A stretch of DNA of 64,000 nucleotides from contig WHUZ01000009.1 in NCBI GenBank assembly GCA_015179045.1, positions 1 through 64,000 of the forward strand. Reading direction: 5' to 3'. How positions within the stretch are numbered: the stretch's first letter is position 1; every line of letters begins with the position of its first letter. Shown here in pieces: positions 24,966-37,773 of this stretch. The stretch is from Kalaharituber pfeilii. Taxonomy: Eukaryota > Ascomycota > Pezizomycetes > Pezizales > Pezizaceae. The notes under the pieces were generated by a model, which had not been told where the DNA came from, made no database searches, and saw only the letters and a list, made by a program, of their open reading frames with translations. The position numbers and the translations under genes are program-made.

Positions 24966-25960
24966 CTTATAAGAACAATGCGATGGGATGGAGTAGCAGG
25001 AGTGGAGAGAGGTGAAGGGGCGGGAGGGGAGCAGGAGGGTGCGAAGAGGGGGGTTATCGTGATCTGAATCGGAGAGGCAGCGGGTGTTTGTCACTCGACG
25101 CTGATTACCAAGCGGATGGTGCTATGGCGGAATGTGAGCGGGCTAGAATCCTGCAACACACTCGGCAGCAAGCTGGTGCGAAGTTATGTGCGGTGCGAAC
25201 AAAGCGAGCGGGGCGGCGGTATGGTTGTTTTGGGGGAGGGGGAGGGGGGAGGGGGGGGGGGTTCGAAGGTTGTGCGATTTAGGCTAGCGGAGGAGGAGAG
25301 GAGCGATAGTGCGGGTGGCTGGCAGCAGAAAGGCGACGGCAGCCCTGAGTAGGCTGAGTAGGCTGCGGGCGACCCGCGTGGGCGAGAGAGCTGGGCTGGG
25401 GCTGTAGTGACGAGTGTGCCGGAATGGAGGCGGCGATGATCGATCCCCGAATCCCTCGACGTCCAATCCAGCGGGCGCAATGCAGGAACAGGCCCAGGCG
25501 CTGCTAGGGTGTTTGTGGCACGGGGCAGGCGTGAAGGGGCAGTCGTTCTCGTGCGTGCGTCTTTACAGCAGCAATTGCAAGATGCTGGGAAGCTGTTGTT
25601 GCGGGCGGGGAGCAGTTCAGCAGTCCAGCGGGCAACGACAAACCCGCCCCAGGGCTTATATACTGTACGATACAATCCAACAAGAGCAATGAGCGACTGG
25701 CTTCAAAGCCTAGTTGAAGATCTCTGCTGACTTAAATGTACGCGTACAGGCTTTTTAGCTTTCACTTCTAGTGCTACTAAGAGCGAGGGCATAGTTTTCT
25801 AAATCCGGAGCAGCCACTTGAGAAAACACAAGCTTTTGACTCTGTCAAGCTGATAGTTCATAGCAGCTTACAAACTCAGTACTGCCCCCAGCCACTATAT
25901 AATCTTGTCAATAAACCCAACCAAACTACCACAGCATTTTTACACACGCAAGCGGTGATC
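24966..25960. promoter_or_regulatory. GC-rich upstream island of GRR1
   Basis: Purine-rich on the + strand (pyrimidine-rich on the GRR1 strand) from 24990 to 25080, then GC-dense to about 25660. It includes a G-rich tract at 25231-25261 and a GTGCGTGCGT motif near 25550. Frames on both strands lack protein-like composition. The rest of the gap up to 26669 is AT-rich 3' flank of MOT1. Confidence 0.45.
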
Positions 25961-26669
25961 CATGTACAGAGTAACTTTTCATGAAGCAGTCCAGCCGCAG
26001 GACCCATATTTTCCGGGCACGAGATTGATACCAGAACTTATTGGTAGATTCACCATCACGTGGCGCCCCCATTACATCTTGACAAATTTACCCAGAATTA
26101 TTAGGAAAATGCTATGTTTACTTTTTTCGTTTTTCTGGGTCGCATCATGCACCAATTCATAATCTCACAGGCCCCATACTTGACAACCAATCACGCAGCT
26201 TAAACGAGAGTCACTGTCCTTTATCCGCCGCCGAGTAATATCAGCACAAGTATTACTAGAATACACCCTTCTACCAACCATGAAACAGAGCAAAGCAATA
26301 AAGGGAAACGAATGAGGAAATCAGAATATAAAAACACGAAGATAATGGAAAGTGTTACGTGCAAAACTGTTAGATAATTTATGCAAAATCTTTCTCCAAA
26401 TAATACGCCAAACTGTAGCAAAAAAATAAATGAATAAATAAATACGCATGAAGTGATTGGACAAGCACAATACAACCAGTTAAAGACAAAAGTAAAAGAG
26501 CCCAGTAACTACACTATTCGTAAAAACGCCCGACTGAACTGTAATACGATCTATCGGAGGTAGACAATCCGACAAATGTCATCATTATTCGTACAACACC
26601 ATAAATTTCATTCACATTTCTTTTAGATCTCCGCCTCTTGACACAGGGGTATACTAGTAAACCAGTACG
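25961..26669. other. 3' flank of MOT1, no gene seen
   Basis: AT-rich sequence downstream of the MOT1 stop codon. Short hydrophobic frames (for example 26221-26475 on the minus strand) are low-complexity and lack a recognisable domain. Confidence 0.45.
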
Positions 26670-29600
26670 TTAGACCTGTAAGGTGGCAATGAAATTGTTA
26701 AGGTCGTATTCATCGTATTGAGTCTCATCCCAGAGCTCGCCCAGGTCATCAAGTATTCCCTTAGTCCCTTTCTTGAGTGGGTTTCCTTCGATATCCATAA
26801 CTGCTTCGTCACCTGTTGTAGGCTTCTCCGCCTGCCCAGTGTCACCGAGATTGAACAGATCGAGGATTTGATCCGTTTCCATCGTAGCTAAACCAGCATT
26901 TTGTTGGTTGACAACAGTTGATGCTACGTCAAGCTTGAATCGTTGAAGACTGTTTCACGGTTAGCTTTACAGCTCTCCACTTCTCAATACAGTAGACACT
27001 TACGTCATGATCTTTTCTTCCAAGGTGCCTCGAGTAATCAGACGGTAAACATTGACTACTTTCTTTTGCCCTATACGGTGAGCTCGGTCCATAGCTTGCA
27101 TGTCCTTCTGTGGGTTCCAATCATGTTCAACGAATATCACCGTATCTGCACCAGTCAAGTTCAAACCGAGACCACCGACGTGCGTTGTCAGAAGTAATAC
27201 GTCGATGGAAGGGTCGCCATTGAACTTTGTGACGATATCCTGGCGCCTCCGGGTATCTGTGCTTCCATCCATGCGCATATATGATACAGAAGGTAGCATG
27301 GCTTTCAGCACATCCTTCTCAACAATATCCAACATCTCCTTGAGTTGGCAGAAGATAAGTGCACGATGCTGACTAATTGATGTGGTCTCCGTAGGCCCAC
27401 CTGCGTTGTCCACCCCAATACCACAGTCTAGAAGCAGGTCACGTAGGGCCCCAAGTTTCGGTGCATGTATAGCATCCCGGACATGGGAATTCTCTTTTGC
27501 CAATTGTCTGGTAACCTTTTCATATTGAGGATGTTTCTCATTGAGGACCAGGGCTGGTGAGTTGCACAATTTTCGCATGTACTGCAGCGCCTGGAAGATG
27601 TGTTGTTTAGCCTGCTTGTCACTTTCAACGCCTGTCGTTGCTATTTGCTTGACTTGTTTCTTCGCGAAGTCATCATATAGTTTCCTCTGAAGTTCACTGA
27701 GGTCGCAGTAATAGTTTTGAATAATCTTTGGAGGAAGATCGTCCAGTACCTCCTCTTTGAGTCGTCTTAGAAGGAACGGTAGAACTTGTTTATGTAATGC
27801 TTCAATTGCTAGAGCCCCAGCTTCCTGTTCCTTTGAGGAACTCTTGCTGTACCTGCTTGCTGCTATAGGTTTTGCGAAACGTTCCATGAAAACCTTCTCA
27901 GTTCCAAGGAAGCCAGGCATGAGGAAGTCAAATAGTGACCAGAGCTCAAGAACATTGTTCTGAATTGGTGTACCTGAGAGGATTAGACGATGATTTGCGA
28001 CTACCCTTTTCACTGCTTGTGTGAGTTTAGCTTTGGAATTCTTTATTATATGCCCTTCATCGAGAACGCAGTAGTTCCAATTAAACTGCGCAATGTTTTC
28101 AATATCGTTCCTGCAAATATCATAGGAGGTAATTACGATATCAGTAGTCCCAAGTTGGGATCTGACTCGTGCACGCTCTTGTGGAGTTCCAACATAACAA
28201 AGAGCGGTCAGAAATGGCGCGTACGTTCTTATCTCCTGCTGCCAGTGGCCGGAAAGCGTTGGCGGGCAAACAATCAGAGACGGTAATCGGCGCATTTCAG
28301 GGGATCCAGTCTTCGCAAATTCTTCTGCCCTCAGATGATGATCACTAGCGACAATGCAAATAGTCTGCAAGGTTTTACCAAGGCCCATATCTGTTCATCA
28401 TATATTAGCATCTGCACCTACAATTGCAACCAAGATGTACGCACCATCACAAAGAATACCATGGAGATGGTATTTATTCAAGAAGGCAAGCCAGTTCACC
28501 CCTTCTTGCTGATATGACCTGAGTGTGGCGTTGATCGCAACGGGCAATTTGAAGGGTTCAATCTTGTGGACATCAAGCATTTGTGAGATAAACTGCCTTT
28601 CCCGATCTCTGCCTTTCAATAGTTCTGGAGACAGACCAGGTGGGTCCGGTATACCAGCCTAAATCATATCAAAGGTGAGTGCAGGCAGAATCAAATTTAA
28701 GAGTAACTTTCATACCTCCAGAGGCACTAACTTGACTAGTGTTGCAAATGTTGTCGTAGCGATCAAACGCACATCATTATCAGCGTCACTCATGCGACCA
28801 AGAACTGGTACAATCAGAAAGACAACATATGGTAGAATATCGGTTTCCATCACGTGTATTAGGTCTGCGAACTTGAGTCAGCTGAACTCTGGCCCTCGGA
28901 ATTCAAAGTAACATACGGTAAACTGTTTCTATAGCTCCTTGCCTGCATCGCAGGTCATGTGCATTTGCTATCATTGGTAAAACCTTTTCAACCAACATTG
29001 TCATGCCTTGAACAGTTATAACACTGCATACTGTAGCAATGCACTTGGCAGCTGCATAACGGAGGACTGAATATTTAGATTGAAGAGCCTTGACCATCAA
29101 AGGGAAGAGATCGATAATCTAGATTTGGTCAGCCATGATTATTTCAAAAGTAAGTGAAGAAACTGACGAAGGTATGTAGGTCTGGATGAAACTTTGGAAG
29201 TAGAGCCCGTATAGTTGACAACCCATCAACTACTTCTTGACCAAGTATATTGTTTGGGTCACGGATGTTCTCCGGAATTTCACCTATGAAGGGTTAGCAG
29301 GTCTACGTATTCTTGATGAGAACACCTACAATACCTTCAAAGGCCTGTTGTAATGGCTCTTGGATGCATTCCAACAGTTTCGGAACATGTTCAAAGAGGG
29401 AGCTTCCGAATCTGACAGCAAGCTGTTCTAGGGCCTCCTTGGCGCCTCGACGCTTAATCCTTGCCTCTCTAGCCTCTCGCTCAAACGCCGCTTGGTCCAC
29501 ATGATCTTTTCGATCTTCCTCCTTCCGTAATGACAAAATGACGTCCTCTAAAGATGAATTGCGATGAAACTCAGGCACCTCTGATGTATCGACGCACAGG

Positions 29601-32600
29601 AAAGCATTCAGATTCTTAGTCAATTTCTCGGCAGCGGATTTCCGCCCACTGAGAGAGCAAAAGCTCACGAGAGAAGCGATAGACGAAGCAGACCGCTTCT
29701 GTAAATCAATGTTCTCTTCTCCCTATAAGTCACATGAGTCGGGAACATACAGCCTTCTCGAGAAGCGGGAATCATACCTTAACACTTTCCATTACTCCGT
29801 GAATGAGAGGGTTCAGCTTTTTTGGAAGATCGTTCGTTGCAATACAGGCGCCGGCAGCAGCTGCTAGAACACGGATATCTCGTTGTTTTTTTAGCAGCCT
29901 GTGCCTCCTCTATAGCCGCTACTGCACTCGCGCGTGCATCAGCTAATACCTGAGAAGACATCAACTTTTGTGTAGGCAATAGTGCCTTTTTCAAACGAGT
30001 GAACTCTTCATTGACAATTTTCTCAGCATGTACAAGACCGAATGCATCGGGGCCAGCATTTGGATCCCCTTGAACGACTGCCGCAATTCGAGGAAGTTTC
30101 GACTGCGAGATTTTCCCAATATCGCGGAAAGCGTTGAGAAGAGAGTGGCACTGAGACCAAATGATCTGCATATGCGAGTGAAGGTCTCTGTATACTGGTG
30201 GCCTATCCGCAGTCAAGAGTTCCATAAGATTTTCAAGAAATACTGCCTTCAGAGGAGTTGAGTGTGAGACCACCTTACAATATTCCTCCATGATCATCGC
30301 AGTCACCATCTGGGTTGTAGAAAATGGGGAAGTCAAATGCATAACGAGGCGGGTGCTCCAGACGCTAACAGCATGCTCTTCGAACCAGAGCGAAATCACA
30401 CGACCCATGGCGATCGCTGCGGCAATCTTCGTTTTAATCAAAACATCCAATCCAACCAGGTCAATGTCACCAGCCATCATATGACCATCTACATTATGAG
30501 TTCCAATTGTCGGTTCCTCTCGCTTCTCACTCTTGCGACGTCTCTTGATACCAGCCTCCTGTGTTGTTGCTGGTGACCCATGTCGAGCAGCTGGCGCAGG
30601 TTGATACGTCTGCCCTGAAGGTCGAATAAATAGGGAAGGGTCCATTGGAATAGGGTGCCTCGAAACGCCGATAGGGGTAGTCAGTAAGGTCAATAGGGCG
30701 TCCACATGAGGGCCAAATTCATGAGCAAATCGATGCAAGCTATCCCTCGAGAGCTCTTCAACAAGCGCTAAGAAAACTTGCAAAGAGAGATTTAAAACAG
30801 ACTATATAAACGGTCTTAGTACGTTTTTTTTACAGAGGGCATGGGAGTACGTACTTCGACTTTTTCGACTAGGAGGTTTTGGAAGATGAGGCGGAGAGCT
30901 TTTCCATCTATCCATCCTTTGGTACCTTCGCCTTGAATATTCAAAAATGTGAGAAGAGCTCTGAGAACCGCTGAGCGAACACTCGTAATTGTATGGCGCA
31001 GGAATGGGTACAGGCGAGGGACTAGAAGAGCGAACGATTGACTGAGAATAAGTTAGCAAAATTCACCAATCTGACGTTACTGGGTATCATGAAAAGGTTG
31101 GAACCTACGAAGGATCTGTAGACGCCTTCCGCCTCATCGTATCCAAAACCTGAGGAAATGAACAGAGCTTGGCTAGCAAATCCATAACCGAACCAGTACT
31201 AGCACTTAGGTCATCTTTGAGATGGGTAAGACAATCCCATACTACATCAACCAAGCCATCTACAGCCTCTGGACGCAATGATATGAACTCTGCAGCAATA
31301 GGGATCATGGTAGCTGCACTAACCGCCCTAACATCATCATCAAAATCGCCCAGACCCTTCATGACGGCTGTGACAACACCATCAATTAGGTCTGGGTCCC
31401 TAACAAGCATATCGGTTCTCACCGCAACGAGATATTTTAAACCTAACATTCCACCATGGCAGATTGCCCAGACAGGGTCCTTTAATTCAAGGTCTATTTG
31501 CATTACAAGCCGGTAAAGGACCTTGTATATGGAATGAACTATCGGCGGGGAGACATGTAAAAGCAAGGCGCCAAGTGTTTGAGATGTTGTTTCGCGGATG
31601 GGTGCAACAACCTGCACAGAGTTAGATTCGATTTCCAAGGACGAGAACAATGACGCTTACATTGTCAGAAACATAATCACCAAACCGATCAAGCATGAAA
31701 ATACAGCAAAGCCGACAGGCTAAATCCTCGAGCCACTTTTGGTTGAGCAAATCATTTTCTTGTCTCGTTTTTCCACGTACACGACCAGCGCCAGCACCAT
31801 GCACCCTAACAACCTCTCTGATTCCCATAGCAGCTCCGTGCCGAATTTCCCAGTTCGGATCGAAAAGGTCCACAAGTAGCAACTCGCAAAGGCGTTCAAA
31901 TGGCCATTCAGTTGGTTCCCCTGATGTATCAATGGCAGAAGTAGGAGGTGGTGCCGGACCTTTATGCTCCACAATCAGTTTCGCATCTTCATCAATCTGA
32001 CCACGATCAAGGGAAAAATAATCCTTCTCCGCCCCGTTCGCCTCCTGTTTGACCGGATGAGGGGTACGATCAACTGGAGTTTGCACGGCAGTAGCATCAA
32101 TGCTGGGCTTCCTAGCGGCAGATTGTGCAAGGTCTACCACTCGAACCTTATTAACATGGTTCTTTGCCGACGCTTTGGCCTTTCTTTTCAGCATGTTTTG
32201 CTGTCTCTTAGAGAGGCCAGAGATCCCATCATCAGTTGGTGTCTGAGGCATGTGGGCGCTGTCAATAGGTGACATTGCTGAGTGTATTGCTGGAGATTGT
32301 AACGGCTGGTTTCGATAGTTATTACCGACACTGGTGTCTATCCGGGGCGTTTGTACTGGTTGAGATGAAGTGGCAAAGTCCTTCTCAGTGACAAGTTCAT
32401 CTTCCATATATTCACCACCTAAACCAAGCCTAGCAGTGACGTTCTTTTTCTGCATTGCCAAACGCTCCGCTGGATCTAGGTCGGCGAGTGAATAGTCATA
32501 TTCCTTCCCTGAACTCCCCAACAACGGTTTTCCATTTTTGATCACAGCTACAATGTCCAACGTTTCGAAACGCAATTGATCATCTCCATTGTCGCTTGGT

Positions 32601-33214
32601 GTATTTTCTTGTTTTACAATGCCTTCTTTCCCATTCGGTGGTTCGCATAATCTATCCTCAACTTTGACAGGGTCATCCTCCTTATTGGGGTCCCACGCTT
32701 CAGCATTCTCTACAATCCCTCCAATTGCCTTAGTTGCTGCTGTTCTCGTATCCCAACTCTTCGACCTCAAATGTGGAACAATTCTGTTGAGAAGATTGAA
32801 AAGCTCATCAGGATGTGCTTTTTGTACATCCGCCAGCTGCTGAGCAGCTGTGTACCGGACCAACTGAGTGGAGCCGGAATCTAAAAGGCTAAAGACACAA
32901 GAGTTAATTAATTTCATCTGCCAAGGTATGGGGAGCGGAGGGTACAACGAAATGAAGATTTACCTTACGAGTCTTTCGAGTCTGTAGATGAGGCAAGCAG
33001 GTTAGTAGTTGTTACAAATCAAGCTGACAGGTAGGACAGAAAACGAAAAAATTCATAAGGGAGCAGAAGGAGTAGTGGATGTCATGGAGGTACACTAGCA
33101 GAGCCGCGGGTGGCATGTAGTTTGTGTCTGTGAGCAACACCAAGAAATGGCATGCATTGATGTGCGTGCTGATAGGAAAGGAAAGGCCTCCAGCAAAGGC
33201 ACTTACCTGGACAT
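26670..33214 (-). CDS. mot1: MOT1/TAF172: TBP-associated Snf2-family ATPase, with a one-base frame break
   Basis: Thirteen exons: 33214-33207, 32981-32964, 32888-31661, 31611-31109, 31041-30855, 30801-29778, 29722-29335, 29283-29168, 29118-28917, 28864-28716, 28658-28445, 28390-27004 and 26949-26670; about 1900 residues, normal for Mot1. The N-terminal two thirds are HEAT repeats that grip TBP (LVRYTAAQQLADVQ; LVPRLYPFLRHTITSVRSAVLRALL). The ATPase begins near residue 1310 with DMGLGKT (1346-1352) and the Mot1-typical DEGH (1456-1459); QAMDRAHRIGQ (about 1777) is helicase motif VI, and the tail is acidic. Mot1 uses ATP to remove TBP from DNA, regulating transcription genome-wide. Exons 1 and 2 are only 8 and 18 nt. 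A T7 run (29886-29892, + strand) adds one base near residue 951: six would read AAKKQRDIRVLAAAAG onward in frame. A sequence error is likely. Confidence 0.95.
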
Positions 33215-34930
33215 GATTTTCAGGCACCTATATCCATGTCTCTCCTATCAGGAGCGGTGATTAATTCTTGCCGGTGGGAGGCAACAGTGGAATGATATTG
33301 ATCGCGCGAGATATATATCGTTTGGTGATATAGTGCAGGGAAAGGCCTAGGCTAGGCTGGTCGAAAGAAAATAAGTTCGAGGTGCACAACGATAATGGCT
33401 TAAGTAATTGAGTCTCGGCCTGTGGTCTTCCTTGTCTAGCCCGATTTATGTTGTGTTTCAATTATTTTCCCTTTTTTCTTCTTCTAGAAGATGGGGTCTG
33501 TAAGCTCTTAGACTATTCAATGTGAATCAGGAGTCAGTAACGTACAACGTACCCCGTTTACGGCTGCAGGCCGTGGGGCAATATCAAAGCAGTGACGGTG
33601 TGGGGGGCAAGAACTTGTACAGAGCAGAGGGGAGGTGAGGTAGGGGAGGGGGGAAGAGAGCCAGACGAGTGGCATACAATCAACAGAGGTCAAGAAGCAG
33701 ACACCCGCTATTTACAGGCAGCCTCGCCTTACTAGCAGATGGCAGGATCGCAATCTAAGACACAACCAGCCCGCGATGGGAATGCACTTACGTTTTGTGC
33801 CGATTCGCAATGCAGACTGGAACTTACGGGTGCGTTGCTGTGCCGGTGTTTGCGGATTGCGACAATGCAGCTAGGGTGGGATGGCGGTGTCAACGCCAGG
33901 CGCGTGTTGCTGCGGTCTTCGGCACCTGGAGATAGCGTAACGTGGGAGGTCCTGTACCTGGGCCTAGCAGGAGCCGGTGCCGGTGCTTGTGCTTGCCAGT
34001 AGGATACCCTGCTACGCTGCAATTGGCTCCTCGCGCAGCTTGCGTGCTGGCGTGCGTGCTTGTTATTCTTCTCCCTGCGTGCCTATTTTTCTATTATTAA
34101 GTCGCCCTGTGCTTGCGTGCTGAGGGGGAGCTGCTGTGACGAGTGTGCGTGTGCTTAGTCAGGCGGGGTTGACCAGGGGATTTCCAATGAAGCTCGAGGC
34201 CAGCGGATGTGTTCTGTTCCTTGGGGGGGTGAGCGAGGTCCTTTTAAGGCAGACATCCTTGTGATGTGGGCAACACCGCCAAGCTTGCGGCCAGCAAATC
34301 AGAACGTGCTCCGGCCCCAGGCTAACCCATGCTTTTGTGGCCCCCCGGAGAGCTTAATCAACCCCAGAGCAACAAGGCAGGCAACATCACCGTCGTCGCA
34401 CCGCGAGGGTATGAATCACCGCAAAAAAAAAAAAGGAAAAAGAAAAGGACGAAAGGCCATGAGCTGTCATCTTCTCAGCAAGCAGCCTAGGCATGGGGCT
34501 AGCCTATCAGGACATGGCGGCGTCGATCGCGAGAACCCTCTATCATACATACGAAAACGAATGCCCCCCCGGCTATCACCTTGCAGGCTCGCGGCTCATT
34601 CATGTCCGCACAGCCACAAGTCAAAATGCTGATACTTCTCATCGGTGTGAGATGCCTCGAACCATACTATTGTCAAAGGGACAATCGCGGGAAACATTGA
34701 CTTAATTTTTTTTTGCCAGTCACGCACTAGCATAAGACGCATAGCTCGCGGTCCAAGAGAAGTAACATTTCAACGCGAGGGAAATCAGGAACCCAAGATG
34801 ATGGTAACTGACAGCTGCCGCTACCCTTGATATTTCAAACCTATAGGGTGCATTATTTTTATCAAGAGAGCATGCTGACTGCTTCCCTAACGGAGCTTTC
34901 GATGTCAACTTCCTAGAGTCTAATGACAAG
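33215..34930. promoter_or_regulatory. upstream region of MOT1 with GC-rich island
   Basis: The 340 bases next to the start codon are ordinary. From about 33560 to 34520 the DNA is GC-richer, with repeated GCGTGC motifs at 34020-34130 (including GCGTGCGTGC at about 34049). Open frames such as 34207-34632 are Arg/Lys/Pro-rich without domain resemblance and are not called. The stretch probably includes a distal MOT1 5' leader. Confidence 0.4.
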
Positions 34931-35960
34931 AAGTGAGCATAGACATGTGATATATGATGGCGATGCGTATCGTTGCCGTTTTGTGTTCAGTACTGTATGT
35001 TTTTATATTTGTATAATGCTTTTATATGGAATTGCCTTTAGTAGTGATAGAGAAACCTAATAACTCCGTAGCTATTTTGCTTATAGTAAAGCTAGTAAAA
35101 TGTCAAGTATACTTATTCTACTACAATACAAGCTAGCTAACCTTCTACTATAGCTACCAAATAATCTGAGGAGGTACAAAAAGTAAGGTTATATACTCTG
35201 GGGTATGCTATAGCCTCTCTGATTGTAGGAGGGTACTAGCTAGTAAAATATGTATTCGGACATAGCGCATATTGTGCATTAGTACCCCTGTCCGAATACA
35301 TATTTTACTGGCTAGTATACTAGAGAATTGATGCATATTTATGTATGAATAGCCAATAAATAAGATAATTAGATTTTCATAGTAGTAGTAATTGCAGGAC
35401 AGCATGCGCTGGATATTTTGCAGTTTGTTCAACATCACTAGCACGCCCAGAGTGGCTATAGTCTGGTTGCACTACCCCCCGTAGGAGTGGCTAGACCGCG
35501 ATGACAGGCAGGGTTAGGGTTCTAACTTAGATTGGCATTGTATCAACGGTGATCGGTGAGAATTAAACTTTAATTCACACATCAGTTGCGCAAGACGAGG
35601 ACGGTCGAGTTGAAACACGCAGAGCATTCTTTGTTGTGGAAGCTAATAAAGCGAGAGAATAGGTACAGATCACACACAGGCACCTGCATTTGCATAGCAT
35701 TCGTGTACGATGTGGGATAAGGCCGAGTAGCAAAATGAAAAGAAAAAGATTAAATGGGAAATTTCATATTCTGCCATGACCGTGGCGAAGCAGAAAAGAC
35801 GCTGGGAGTTCGGTTAAAAAACGTCAAAGCGTTGTCAGTCAAGAAGAAGCCAATCAGACGAGTGCAGTAGAGGATTCGACCAAGGAAAAGGTGTACAACT
35901 ATAGTTGACTGTCTTATTGTCGAGATTATCCTGAGGCCGATCCGCCCTTCACGGAAAGCA
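34931..35960. other. AT-rich repeat-like stretch, no gene
   Basis: Markedly AT-rich with CTAG-containing motifs recurring (GCTAGTAAAAT at 35090 and again at 35238). It includes the foldback repeat at 35234-35317. No coding signal is visible. Confidence 0.45.
35234..35317. repeat. foldback: 29-bp inverted repeat with a 26-base loop
   Basis: Arms at 35234-35262 and 35289-35317 are reverse complements with one mismatch, a T where the partner arm implies C. The arms start TACTAGC/TAGTAAAAT and end TATTCGGACA. Such a near-perfect foldback in AT-rich DNA resembles a MITE end or a small foldback element. Confidence 0.85.
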
Positions 35961-36460
35961 ACGTGAATAACTTGGTATTCGCAGTCATCATTCTGGTAAT
36001 CGTTAATCTTATACGCAAAACGGAACGGGAGATTATACAGCTATCGGGACGGAAGAAAATTCTTTCAAAGGACGAAGAGGCAGGCGGAAATGAGGAATTT
36101 GTGGTAGTTGATGGAATTGCAGTGTCTGAGAAAATTCTGTTTATCATAGAAGCAAAAATGAGTACGGTAACGGAAGGCTACGAAGCAGCTTATGCCTGCG
36201 ATGAAAGGTGCAAGAGATCCTAATAGGGGAGGGATTATTTATGTTGTTACGACTGCAGCCAGTAGCGAATATTGAGATACAAGGGAAATCATTTAAGAAG
36301 ACCGAAATGATGATGCTCCTCTTTGATACCATGAGAGAAGAAAAGAAGGGGATGGATGGACGACTATTCTGCTGTGCTAGACTGCTTGCATATGACATTG
36401 AATAATGTCAATACGGGTATTGTCAAGAATAAGTTTTGGAACGATTTTACCGTTGTAGGT
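35960..36460 (+). pseudogene. broken copy of a repetitive fungal gene with an EAK (nuclease-like) motif
   Basis: Three consecutive frames together resemble one protein. Frame 1 (from about 35960) reads EFVVVDGIAVSEKILFIIEAKMS. After a frame change comes KQLMPAMKGARDPNRGGIIYVVTTA (about 36188-36255). A second frame gives GKSFKKTEMMMLLFDTMREEKKGMDG (about 36283-36360), and the end changes frame again (LDCLHMTLNN..TGIVKNK, to about 36430). From memory this matches a family of repeated fungal hypothetical proteins whose D..EAK segment resembles the PD-(D/E)XK nuclease fold; that link is inference. The frame changes and in-frame stops mark it as dead. It lies between the divergent MOT1 and kinase genes. 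Confidence 0.55.
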
Positions 36461-37773
36461 ACCGGTAATTAATTTTATGGCATTGATGAGGATAGTTGTG
36501 TTGTTTATGAAGATTGGCTATTGGTGAAGGGGGGAGCCTATCATCGCCGGCGATTTGGGAGGGGAACTTTACCGACACCAAATGTGCTGAGTCGCTGGTG
36601 CTGCGGTTACTCCCTAACGGCAGCACCGCCGCACCTCATATAAATCCTCTACCATGGCCACTGGAAGTCACGAGTTTCAGGTGTAAGCTAGAGTGCGTAT
36701 AACTTCATAGTAGCTTTTGTATTGGACTAAGTCTGGTCACGAGACTAGTATTGGACGCTGTTGAGTGCGGCCAACGTATGTGACCTGATTTTGCACCTGA
36801 CCGCTACCACGGTACTGGTAGTTTCTGTAACGCCGTATGATATCCAGCTTAGTTGGGCAACGGCCGCAGCGAGTAAACTTGGTAGCTCAAAATCCAGGTA
36901 TGATAGTTGGTAATGAAGTGACTTGAATGTAAGGGTGCTGCACACAAGAGCGATGCGTCGGTCATGTCACTCCCACCATCCAGCAATTGAGCATCTCACC
37001 GTGTCCGAGCCGCGAACTTATTCTTGCAGCATCACCGGCTTGGCAGTAGCCGTGGCTAGACCCCGAAGCTTGTAGCGCGCGACACCCCGGTGACCTGTCG
37101 GCGGGCGGGGGGCAGTCCTACTGACCTGCTCTGTGATGTCCAGCTGCTGGCGAAGTTGCGTGCGTGCTGGCGAAGCTGCCCGTGCGGTTGGCACGCCTCA
37201 CGAAGCTGCGTTGCTTCCAGACTGACGCCCCCGTTGGCCCCCAGCACCAGCATAGGTACGACTTACCCGGCCATTGAAAGAGGGATCGCCGCCGCTCAAG
37301 CCCAGCACACCTTGCCGTTTTCTGTAAAAAGAGGGACTCCGGGCTCACCGTCCATGTGCAGTGAAGCCGGGCGCCCAAAGTACCTTGCCTTGGGTGCACT
37401 CTTTAGCTTCGGTGCTAGCTAGGACGAGTTCACTCGCTGCGCTGCACCCCATGAAATAAAATACAGCAACCACCAAGATCCTCAACTGAGCTGGACAAGA
37501 AACGCCCAAATTTCATCTCCTGAAGTTCCAACACAACCTCCTCCGTCCTCCTCTCCAATCCTCCAGATCCGTTGGCCCGCGCCCTTCGAAAGCACGCCCG
37601 TCCTATTCATCTCATCAGCGCAAGCCTCATTCCCCTCCATCTCTATACACACACATAGAGCTTACCGAGTCCATAGTCTCGCTTCAAAATCTGATCCCTA
37701 ATCCATTCGCTTAAACCCCGGAGCCCCTGGAGAAGTCGACATACAATACAGATCCAAGGAAACAACAGCTGCT
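36461..37773 (+). promoter_or_regulatory. upstream region of the Ark1/Prk1-family kinase gene
   Basis: Bases 36461-36990 show nothing recognisable. A GC-rich island spans about 37020-37460, with GTTGCGTGCGTGCTGG near 37155 and repeated CGAAGCTGC units (37150-37210). A C/T-rich leader (37530-37680) follows before the ATG at 37774. No TATA element stands out. Confidence 0.45.
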
